From the NCBI GenBank assembly GCA_020438905.1, contig JAGQTQ010000002.1, positions 1 to 39,277 of the forward strand: DNA of 39,277 bases, written 5' to 3'. This DNA is from Mycobacterium sp. GTDB lineage: Bacteria > Actinomycetota > Actinomycetes > Mycobacteriales > Mycobacteriaceae. The notes beneath the pieces are model-generated. The model did not search any database. It saw only the letters and a program-made list of their open reading frames with translations, and was not told where the DNA came from. This document shows, in pieces, positions 33,285-39,277 of this stretch. The translations under genes and the position numbers were made by a program. Numbering within the stretch: the stretch's first letter is position 1; every line of letters begins with the position of its first letter.

Positions 33285-33944
33285 TTATCGCAGCGCGGCC
33301 ACCATCTCGGTGAGGGTCAACGACAGGTTGACCTCGGCGGTGTCGCGCCGGTCGGCCCAGCCGCCCTCGCCCAGTTCGGCCGCCCGATCGGCCACGGCCT
33401 GCACCCCGGGGTCGTTGAGGGTCACGACCGCACCGAACCCGTCGACGCCGTAGAGCAGACCGATCACCGCCGCGGTCACCGGCTGTGGGTGACGGCCTTC
33501 GAAAAGCGCGCCGAGCAGTTCGGCCCTGGCCACTGCGACCCGGCCCCGGTTCTTCGCCGGCCACCGGTAGTGGTTGCGGCGTAGCCGATGCGATGTCAGC
33601 GAGATCTGGTGGATCTGACCGGTGCGCAGCAATTGGTCCAGGACGTCGTCTTCGGCATGCTTTCGGATCCGGGCGATCGCCGAGGCGGGACTGATCGGCC
33701 CCTCCTGCAGCAGCGTAAGAGCGGGACGCACCGCCGGGTCGGGCGGCACCGGGCCGGCCAGTGCCAGTAAATGCCCGGCCGTCACCCCTTCATCGGGCAG
33801 CGCGGGACGCACCCGGCATTGGAACGCCAGATCGCAGACCAGTGCGGCGGCCAGCACCCGCTGCAGCCGGGAACGGTCCAGCCGCGGCTGCGCCTCGGGG
33901 TTGTCGAGCAGCAGCAGGAGCAGATCCTCTGCGATGCGGGCCAC
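33285..33944 (-). CDS. GPP34/GOLPH3-domain protein
   Basis: A 219-residue protein beginning MARIAEDLLLLLLDNP. It has the mainly helical layout of the GPP34 (Golgi phosphoprotein 3) family: DLAFQCRVRPALPDEG, a block ending in RKHAEDDVLDQLLRTGQIHQ, and RAELLGALFEGRHPQPVTAAVIGLLYG toward the end. In eukaryotes the family binds phosphatidylinositol 4-phosphate and anchors glycosyltransferases; bacterial members, common in actinobacteria, have no assigned role. It begins 20 bases after the greA stop on the same strand, so it is in the greA transcript. I know of no counterpart at this position in M. tuberculosis, so this is probably an insertion. Family assignment fairly sure, function unknown. Confidence 0.8.
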   Translation of the reverse strand: MARIAEDLLLLLLDNPEAQPRLDRSRLQRVLAAALVCDLAFQCRVRPALPDEGVTAGHLLALAGPVPPDPAVRPALTLLQEGPISPASAIARIRKHAEDDVLDQLLRTGQIHQISLTSHRLRRNHYRWPAKNRGRVAVARAELLGALFEGRHPQPVTAAVIGLLYGVDGFGAVVTLNDPGVQAVADRAAELGEGGWADRRDTAEVNLSLTLTEMVAALR

Positions 33945-33964
33945 GGCCGCAGGCGTGCGGCGGG

Positions 33965-34459
33965 CTAGGAGTGGTAGGGCTCGGCGCTGACCAGCGTCAC
34001 CGTGACGGTGTTGCCGCTGGGAACGGTGTAGGAGCGGGTCTCGCCGACCTTTGCGTTGAGCAGTGCGGCGCCGAGCGGGGAGTTCGGCGAATACACCTCG
34101 AGTTTGCCGTCGCTGACGATCTCCTGTCGGGTGGCGATCAGGAAGGTTTCGGTGTCGGACTCATCGCCCTCGTAGTAGACCTTGACCACCGAGCCGGGCA
34201 GGGCCACCCCTGACTGCTTGGGCGCTTCGCCCACCTTGGCGGTGTTGAGCAGCTCCTGCAGTTGGCGGATGCGGGCTTCTTCCTGGCCCTGCTGCTCGCG
34301 GGCGGCGTGATAGCCGCCGTTCTCGCGGAGGTCGCCCTCTTCACGGCGGTCGTTGATCTCGGCGGCGATGACCGGACGATTCGCGATCAACTGATCGAGC
34401 TCGCCCTTGAGCCGGTCATACGACTCCTCGGTCAGCCAGACCACCTGGTTGTCGGTCAT
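33965..34459 (-). CDS. greA: Transcription elongation factor GreA
   Basis: A 164-residue Gre factor that rescues backtracked RNA polymerase by promoting cleavage of the transcript. The N-terminal coiled coil (residues about 8-75) carries the acidic tip motif [14 protein letters not shown], equivalent to GDLSENAEYHAA in other GreA proteins. The C-terminal FKBP-like domain ends [23 protein letters not shown]. Length and position match M. tuberculosis GreA (Rv1080c). The ATG at 34459 follows GAGGAG. The 226-base region upstream holds its promoter and the end of the DUF4307 gene. The GPP34 gene is downstream in the same operon. Confidence 0.97.
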   Translation of the reverse strand: MTDNQVVWLTEESYDRLKGELDQLIANRPVIAAEINDRREEGDLRENGGYHAAREQQGQEEARIRQLQELLNTAKVGEAPKQSGVALPGSVVKVYYEGDESDTETFLIATRQEIVSDGKLEVYSPNSPLGAALLNAKVGETRSYTVPSGNTVTVTLVSAEPYHS

Positions 34460-34577
34460 CTCGTCGCGCTCCTCAAGATCGTCTATGTCGCGCTGTCGCA
34501 GTGCAGCCCGGCGGTGTCGCGTGCTGTGCCGTCCCGGACTGCCACCCCGAGCCGCGAGTCAACCCGCTCATGAAGCA

Positions 34578-34607
34578 ATACACGGCTCCATAGGAGGAAC
34601 CGTGTAT
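34578..34607. terminator. Hairpin between the DUF4307 gene and greA
   Basis: ATACACGG (34578-34585) pairs with CCGTGTAT (34600-34607), and inner CTCC pairs with GGAG around an ATA loop with a three-base bulge. It lies 78 bases after the DUF4307 stop and 118 bases before greA, so it could end the first transcript or sit in the greA leader. There is no T-run. Confidence 0.4.
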
Positions 34608-34685
34608 GCCGCGAGTGTAGCACCGGGGCCTGCCGAGCCATCCCGGTTTTCGGGGGCAAGAGGTTTGCTGTTCGGCAGCGCGGGC

Positions 34686-35126
34686 TCAGGGCGGAGCGAG
34701 GTATCCGGGCACCTCGGTGCCGCATCCGTAGATGTCACCCATCACCGGTCGGGCGTAGGACGAGACCGTGGTGGTGACCTGCACGGTCTTGGCCGATGAC
34801 GGCCCGACGACGATCTCGCGCCGTCCGGTCTCCGCGCCGTCATAGGATCGGGCGCGGACGATGCACACCACCGGACGTGCCGGGTCCTTGCGGGTGACGC
34901 TGATCGTGACCGACACCGTCCGGTCGTCGATGACCTGGTAGGCGGCCGTCTCGCCCTCTACGTCGTTGCCCTCGAAGCGCTGGTAGGAAAGCACGGCGAC
35001 CGCCAGAGCGGCCAGAACCGCCGCCCCGCCCAGCAGGATCGTCAGCCGCCTCCGCTTGGCCGTTGGCATCGGGGCGCGACCGTAGCGTGACGGCGGGGGC
35101 GGCCGGCCTCCGGGAGTCTCGGTCAT
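34686..35126 (-). CDS. DUF4307 membrane protein (Rv1081c-like)
   Basis: A 146-residue protein with a short basic, proline-rich cytoplasmic N-terminus, one membrane segment at about 28-47 (LTILLGGAAVLAALAVAVL) and a beta-rich extracytoplasmic domain. The two cysteines in VVCIVRARS and IYGCGTE could form a disulfide. This is the layout of the actinobacterial DUF4307 family, conserved next to greA and mca; its function is unknown. The size fits M. tuberculosis Rv1081c. It diverges from mca with 102 bases between starts, and continued linkage to mca hints at a shared role, which is inference. Confidence 0.9.
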   Translation of the reverse strand: MTETPGGRPPPPSRYGRAPMPTAKRRRLTILLGGAAVLAALAVAVLSYQRFEGNDVEGETAAYQVIDDRTVSVTISVTRKDPARPVVCIVRARSYDGAETGRREIVVGPSSAKTVQVTTTVSSYARPVMGDIYGCGTEVPGYLAPP

Positions 35127-35171
35127 GGGTGTTGAGTGTGCCCCGCAGCGATGGGCTGGATTGCGGGCACC

Positions 35172-35186
35172 CCCACCCGGGGTGGG
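35172..35186. promoter_or_regulatory. GC-rich dyad in the mca/DUF4307 divergent promoter
   Basis: CCCACCC and GGGTGGG are 7-bp inverted arms separated by one G, in the 102-bp gap between the divergent starts. The 1-base spacer suits a protein-binding dyad better than an RNA hairpin. The regulator is unknown, and the low sequence complexity lowers confidence. Confidence 0.25.
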
Positions 35187-35228
35187 ACTATTGGCGTCGA
35201 CCTAAACCGGAGACCTCCAGAGGACGAC

Positions 35229-36101
35229 GTGAGCGAACTGCGGCTGATGGCGATCCACGCCCATCCCGATGACGAGTCCAGCAAGGGCGCGGCCACGCTG
35301 GCCCGGTACGTCGACGAGGGCAAGCGCGTCATGGTGGTGACCCTGACGGGTGGCGAACGCGGCGACATTCTCAATCCGGCCATGGACCTTCCGGAGGTCC
35401 GGGGCCGCATCGCCGACATCCGTCGCGACGAGATGGCAAGGGCCGCCGAGATCCTCGGGGTCGAACATCGCTGGCTGGGGTTCGTCGACTCCGGCCTGCC
35501 CGAGGGCGACCCGTTGCCGCCGCTGCCGGAGGGCTGCTTCGCGCTCGTGCCGCTGGAGGAGCCGGTCGCCGAGTTGGTGAAGGTGATCCGTGAGTTTCGT
35601 CCGCACGTGATGACCACCTACGACGAGAACGGGGGCTACCCGCACCCGGATCACATCCGCTGCCATCAGGTGTCGGTCGCGGCCTATGAAGCGGCGGCCG
35701 ACGCCCGTCTGCACCCGGAGGCCGGTCCGGCCTGGGCGGTCAGCAAGCTCTACTACAACCACGGCTTTCTCCGACAACGTCTGCAGACACTGCAGGACGA
35801 GTTCGCCCGGCACGGGCAGGAGGGGCCCTTCGCCCGCTGGCTGGAGCACTGGGACGCCGACCAGGACGTGTTCGCCCACCGGGTGACCACCCGGGTGCAC
35901 TGTGCTTCTTACTTCGCCCGGCGCGACGACGCGCTGCGGGCACACGCCACCCAGATCGACCCGGACGGGTTCTTCTTCGCGACCCCGTTAGAGTGGCAGC
36001 ACCGGCTCTGGCCCACCGAGGAGTTCGAGTTGGCTCGCTCCCGAGTGCCCGCCATATCCCCGGAAGACGACCTTTTCGCCGGAATCGAGGCCTTCGAGTG
36101 A
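35229..36101 (+). CDS. mca: Mycothiol S-conjugate amidase
   Basis: A 290-residue zinc amidase of the LmbE/MshB family that cleaves mycothiol S-conjugates, releasing the mercapturic acid for export and GlcN-Ins for mycothiol resynthesis. The zinc motif [10 protein letters not shown] (H12, D14, D15) and the later PHPDHIRCH segment with the third ligand are intact, as is GGERGDI. The length is close to M. tuberculosis Mca (288, Rv1082). The start is GTG at 35229 with AGAGG upstream; this gives the canonical [15 protein letters not shown]. Its stop overlaps the GTG of the next gene (GTGA). This gene is diagnostic of mycothiol-making actinobacteria. Confidence 0.96.
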   Translation: MSELRLMAIHAHPDDESSKGAATLARYVDEGKRVMVVTLTGGERGDILNPAMDLPEVRGRIADIRRDEMARAAEILGVEHRWLGFVDSGLPEGDPLPPLPEGCFALVPLEEPVAELVKVIREFRPHVMTTYDENGGYPHPDHIRCHQVSVAAYEAAADARLHPEAGPAWAVSKLYYNHGFLRQRLQTLQDEFARHGQEGPFARWLEHWDADQDVFAHRVTTRVHCASYFARRDDALRAHATQIDPDGFFFATPLEWQHRLWPTEEFELARSRVPAISPEDDLFAGIEAFE

Positions 36102-36349
36102 CCCCGTTGATGATCACCCTGCTCGCCGAGGAACCGGCCAACACCGGCCCGGATTTCGGCAAGGCCAGCCCGATGGGCCTGCTCGTCGTCGTGCTGCTGC
36201 TGATCGGGGTGTTCGCCCTGGTCTGGTCGATGAACCGCCACCTGCGCCGGGTGCCGGGAAGCTTCGACACCACCGACGCAGGCGGGACTCCGGACCGGGA
36301 CACGTCGACGGCCGAGACCGGGGAGCGCGCGGATGAGTCCGGCGGGTAA
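36098..36349 (+). CDS. Small single-pass membrane protein (Rv1083-like)
   Basis: An 83-residue protein with one membrane helix (about 29-48, [19 protein letters not shown]), a short N-terminus and a polar, Asp/Thr/Glu-rich tail after HLRRVPGSF. It matches the size and place of M. tuberculosis Rv1083. Function unknown. The GTG at 36098 overlaps the mca stop by four bases, and its end overlaps the next gene by 17 bases, so mca, this gene and the thioredoxin-domain gene look translationally coupled. ATG at 36110 is an alternative start four codons in. Confidence 0.85.
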   Translation: MTPLMITLLAEEPANTGPDFGKASPMGLLVVVLLLIGVFALVWSMNRHLRRVPGSFDTTDAGGTPDRDTSTAETGERADESGG

Positions 36350-38357
36350 CGAACTCTCCGGCGCGATCAGCCCCTATCTGCGCCAGCACGCCGACAACCC
36401 GGTGCACTGGAAACAGTGGGGCGCCGAAGCGCTGGCCGAGGCGGTTCGCCGGGACGTACCGGTCATGCTCTCGGTGGGTTACGCGGCCTGCCACTGGTGC
36501 CATGTGATGGCCCACGAGTCGTTCGAGGACGGCGAGGTCGCCGCCGTGATGAACGAGTTCGTGTGCATCAAGGTCGATCGCGAGGAACGGCCCGACCTCG
36601 ACGCGGTCTACATGAATGCCACCGTCGCGATGACCGGGCAGGGCGGTTGGCCGATGACCTGCTTCCTGACCCCCGACGGTCGTCCTTTCTTCTGTGGCAC
36701 CTATTTCCCCAAAGCGCAGTTCCTGGCACTGCTGGCGGCGGTGGGTGAGGCCTGGCGCGACCGCCGCGAGGAAGTGGAGCAGGCCAGTGACCACATCACC
36801 GGCGAACTGCGACGGATGGCCGCGGGCCCGCACGGCGGGGGCCCGGAGATACAGCCCGCGCTCTGCGACCGGGCCGTGGCCGCGGTGCTGCGCGAGGAGG
36901 ACGCCGTCCGCGGCGGTTTCGGCGGGGCACCCAAGTTCCCGCCGTCGGCGCTGCTGGAGGCGTTGATCCGCAGCCACGAACGCACCGCCTCCCCGGCGCC
37001 GTTGAGCACCGTGCGGCGAACCTGCGTGGCGATGGCCCGCGGCGGTCTCTACGACCAACTCGGCGGCGGGTTCGCCCGCTACAGCGTGGACGCCGACTGG
37101 GTGGTGCCGCACTTCGAGAAGATGCTCTACGACAATGCGCTGCTGCTGCGCGTTTACGCGCACTGGGCCCGGCGCACCGGCGACCCGCTGGCCCGGCGGG
37201 TGGCCGCGGAGACGGCCGCGTTCCTGCTCTCCGACCTGCGCAGCGGCGAGGTGTTCACATCGTCGCTGGACGCCGACGCCGCCGGCGTCGAGGGCTCGAC
37301 CTACGTCTGGACCCCGGCGCAACTGAACGAGGTCCTCGGCGGTGACGACGGGGCCTGGGCGGCAACGGTTTTCGGGGTGACCGATGAGGGCACTTTCGAG
37401 CACGGGACCTCGGTGCTGCAACTTCCCGCCGACCACGATCCCTTGCCCGGGGAGACCGGACGTTTCGAACGGGTCCGTGCGGCCCTGCTGGCGGCGCGAG
37501 GTAACCGGCCGCAGCCGCCCCGCGACGAGAAGGTGGTCACCGCCTGGAACGGCCTGGCGATCACGGCACTGGCCGAGGCCAGTGTCGCGCTGGACGATCC
37601 GGTTCTCCTCGATGCGGCCCTGCGGTGCGCCTCGGCCCTCGTCGATCTGCATCTGGTCGACGGCCGGCTCCGGCGGGCCAGCCTGGGCGGGGTGATCGGT
37701 GACAGTTCGGCGATCCTGGAGGATCACGCGATGCTGGCCACCGGCCTGCTCACGCTCCACCAGCTGACCGGCGAATCGAGCTGGCTCGACCGGGCGGCGG
37801 GACTGATCGACCTGGCGCTGCGACATTTCGCCGACCCGGACCGGCCGGGCCGCTGGTTCGACACCGCCGACGACGCCGAACAGCTGATGGTCCGCCCCGC
37901 CGACCCGGTCGACGGCGCCACACCGTCGGGGGCGTCCTCGATCGCCGAGGCGCTGTTGACCGCCGCTCATCTCGTCGGCCCCGAGCGTGCCGCCCGATAC
38001 GGCGAAGCGGCCGCGCAGACGTTGCTGGCGCACTCACCGCTGGTGGCCCGCGCCCCGCGGTCGGCGGGGCACTGGCTGGCCGTCGCCGAGGCCGCGGTGC
38101 GAGGTCCGCTGCAGGTGGCGGTCGCGGCCGCCGGCGCGGATTCGGAGTTGCTGGCCGCGGCCCGCCGGATGGCCCCGGGCGGGACCGTCGTCGTCGGCGG
38201 GCCGATGGATTCCGTCCCGCTGCTGTCCGGCCGGGACCGGGTGCGCGGGCACGATGCCGCCTTCCACGATGCCGCTTACGTGTGCCGCGGCCGGGTATGC
38301 GACCTTCCGGTGACCGGCGCCGCCGAACTCGCCGAGGCACTCGGGGTGCCCGGGTAG
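36333..38357 (+). CDS. Thioredoxin-domain / six-hairpin glycosidase-like protein (DUF255, YyaL/Rv1084 type)
   Basis: A 674-residue protein. The N-terminal thioredoxin-like domain begins SPYLRQHADNPVHW and carries GYAACHWCHVMAHESFED with a CxxC pair. The rest is the alpha/alpha barrel of this family (SVDADWVVPHFEKMLYDNA, VFTSSLDADAAGVEGSTYVWT, VTAWNGLAITALAEAS). Homologues range from bacteria to human SPATA20; a precise biochemical role is not established. The length matches M. tuberculosis Rv1084 (673). It overlaps the small membrane-protein gene by 17 bases, so it is in the mca operon. A link to thiol or redox handling is suggested by this context and the CxxC motif, and is inference. Confidence 0.93.
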   Translation: MSPAGNELSGAISPYLRQHADNPVHWKQWGAEALAEAVRRDVPVMLSVGYAACHWCHVMAHESFEDGEVAAVMNEFVCIKVDREERPDLDAVYMNATVAMTGQGGWPMTCFLTPDGRPFFCGTYFPKAQFLALLAAVGEAWRDRREEVEQASDHITGELRRMAAGPHGGGPEIQPALCDRAVAAVLREEDAVRGGFGGAPKFPPSALLEALIRSHERTASPAPLSTVRRTCVAMARGGLYDQLGGGFARYSVDADWVVPHFEKMLYDNALLLRVYAHWARRTGDPLARRVAAETAAFLLSDLRSGEVFTSSLDADAAGVEGSTYVWTPAQLNEVLGGDDGAWAATVFGVTDEGTFEHGTSVLQLPADHDPLPGETGRFERVRAALLAARGNRPQPPRDEKVVTAWNGLAITALAEASVALDDPVLLDAALRCASALVDLHLVDGRLRRASLGGVIGDSSAILEDHAMLATGLLTLHQLTGESSWLDRAAGLIDLALRHFADPDRPGRWFDTADDAEQLMVRPADPVDGATPSGASSIAEALLTAAHLVGPERAARYGEAAAQTLLAHSPLVARAPRSAGHWLAVAEAAVRGPLQVAVAAAGADSELLAAARRMAPGGTVVVGGPMDSVPLLSGRDRVRGHDAAFHDAAYVCRGRVCDLPVTGAAELAEALGVPG

Positions 38358-38366
38358 CCTGGCGCC

Positions 38367-38741
38367 ATGGTTACCGCCGAGGACATCGCCACCCGCGTCA
38401 ACCGCTACCTGGAGCTCGTGGCGAGCGGTACCGCGGATCAGATCGTCGAGTTGTTCGCCGATGACGCCACCGTGGAGGATCCGGTCGGGGGCGGCGAGGT
38501 GCACATCGGTCGGCACGCCATCCACGGGTTCTACAAGAACCTCGAGAATATGTCGCGGGAGACCGAACTGCTTGCCCTGCGGGTGGCCGGCCACGAGGCG
38601 GCCTTCATGTTCGCCATCACCGTCGGCGCCGGCGAGGGCCGGGTCCGCATCGAGCCGATCGACGTGATGGTCTTCGATCGCGATGGCCGGATCACCTCGA
38701 TGAAGGCCTACTGGTCGGCGGAGCACGTCACGCCGGTGTGA
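38367..38741 (+). CDS. SnoaL/ketosteroid-isomerase-like (NTF2-fold) protein
   Basis: A 124-residue protein of the NTF2-like superfamily. VNRYLELVASGTADQIVELFADDATVEDPVG is the typical N-terminal helix pair leading into the cone-shaped barrel, and DVMVFDRDGRITSMKAYW is the usual C-terminal strand block. The aspartate in VEDPVG is at the position of the catalytic acid of steroid delta-isomerases, so isomerase activity on a 3-ketosteroid is possible but not shown. It follows the thioredoxin-domain gene by 9 bases and may be the end of the mca operon. It converges on the hemolysin-III-type gene 25 bases away. I know of no counterpart at this position in M. tuberculosis. Confidence 0.88.
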   Translation: MVTAEDIATRVNRYLELVASGTADQIVELFADDATVEDPVGGGEVHIGRHAIHGFYKNLENMSRETELLALRVAGHEAAFMFAITVGAGEGRVRIEPIDVMVFDRDGRITSMKAYWSAEHVTPV

Positions 38742-38766
38742 TTTCGGGATCGCTCCCGGCCGCCGG

Positions 38767-39277
38767 TCAGGAGAAGACGGCGAACCACATCGCGATGTAG
38801 TGGCAGATCGCCGCCACCGCCGTGCAGGCGTGGAAGAACTCGTGGTGGCCGAAGGTCGTCGGCCACGGGTTGGGCCACTTGAGCGCGTAGAGCACCCCGC
38901 CGATGCTGTAGAGCGCGCCGCCGACGATCAGCAGGACCACCGCGGTGACACCGGCCCCGTGCAGGATCGGCCCGATGAACCAGGCCGCCACCCAGCCCAG
39001 CAGCAGATACAGCGGCACCCCGACCCAGCGGGGGGCCGTCGGCCAGCACGTCTTGAGCAGCACTCCGGCCAGCGCGCCGCCCCAGACGATCCAGAACAGC
39101 ACCCAACCGTCCCGCTCGGGCAGCGCGAGCATCGCGAAGGGGGTGTAGCTGCCGGCGATGAAGATGAAGATCATCGAGTGGTCCAGCCGCTTCATCCACT
39201 TGCGAGCGGACGGCGAGGTCCAGTGCACCCGGTGATAGGTGCCGCTGACCGCGAACATCGCCACGATCGTCAGCGTG
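38767..39277 (-). CDS. Hemolysin III / YqfA-family membrane protein (Rv1085c-like), N-terminus outside the window
   Basis: At least 170 C-terminal residues of a PAQR/hemolysin-III family protein; the frame is open to the window edge, so the real start lies beyond it. Seen are SGTYHRVHW and [26 protein letters not shown], both family hallmarks (the His and Asp/His residues bind zinc), followed by about five membrane helices and [23 protein letters not shown] at the end with the last His pair. The family is widespread; the original hemolytic activity is not typical of most members, which may act as membrane hydrolases or sensors. The M. tuberculosis counterpart is Rv1085c, about 242 residues, so roughly 70 residues are missing here. 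An in-frame GTG at 39264 is internal. Confidence 0.92.
   Translation of the reverse strand, partial: TLTIVAMFAVSGTYHRVHWTSPSARKWMKRLDHSMIFIFIAGSYTPFAMLALPERDGWVLFWIVWGGALAGVLLKTCWPTAPRWVGVPLYLLLGWVAAWFIGPILHGAGVTAVVLLIVGGALYSIGGVLYALKWPNPWPTTFGHHEFFHACTAVAAICHYIAMWFAVFS

Noticed and set aside
36114-38033. 639-codon minus-strand frame opposite the thioredoxin-domain gene
   Set aside because: The plus-strand protein is complete and well conserved; the antisense translation shows no domain.

Overview
The window looks like a chromosomal segment of a non-tuberculous mycobacterium, probably a Mycolicibacterium-type rapid grower. It is GC-rich and tightly packed. It encodes mycobacterial hallmarks: mycothiol S-conjugate amidase, an antigen-85-like esterase, an LpqV-type lipoprotein and several Fad/Ech lipid enzymes. 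From about 9.4 kb to the right end, gene order follows Mycobacterium tuberculosis Rv1057 to Rv1085c as I recall it, with local insertions and losses; for example, no PE_PGRS genes lie between the Rv1065-like and Rv1069c-like genes. No tRNA, rRNA, CRISPR array, prophage or insertion sequence was seen.

Layout. 0-9 kb, a mosaic of accessory and envelope genes: the end of a secreted protein, a GH16 beta-glucanase, a CDP-diacylglycerol pyrophosphatase, a divergent Lrp-regulator/LysE-exporter pair, a patatin, an antigen-85-like esterase diverging from a 73-residue secreted peptide, and a membrane protein / response regulator / histidine kinase operon. 9-21.7 kb: an Rv1057-type beta-propeller; a lipid operon fadD14 - thiolase-like lipid-transfer protein - Rv1059-like reductase; a patatin and lpqV; a cysteine-dioxygenase-like protein with an altered metal motif; the operon echA9-echA8-Rv1069c; and a Bax-inhibitor-1 protein behind a good ECF-sigma promoter. 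21.8-25.4 kb: purT and a decaying organosulfur locus holding one intact SfnB-like monooxygenase and the remnants of two divergent genes joined by a deletion. 25.4-39.3 kb: fadA3, an SGNH esterase, lipU, cbs, two proline-rich membrane proteins, metB, greA with a GPP34-family gene, a DUF4307 protein, mca, a small membrane protein, a thioredoxin-domain protein, a SnoaL-like protein and the start of a hemolysin-III gene.

How the genes work together. Two themes dominate. One is fatty-acyl/sterol-type catabolism and envelope lipids: fadD14, ltp, the reductase, echA8, echA9, fadA3, lipU, the patatins and the antigen-85-like esterase. The other is sulfur and thiol metabolism: cbs and metB for transsulfuration, mca for mycothiol-dependent detoxification, the CDO-like cupin, SfnB and the broken SsuD-type gene. 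The observations most worth a second look are the deletion scar at about 25.1 kb, the His-to-Tyr change in the CDO-like protein, a hairpin whose loop carries a consensus DnaA box between two convergent genes, a possible H-type pseudoknot upstream of the Rv1057-like gene, and several well-formed operator-like repeats.
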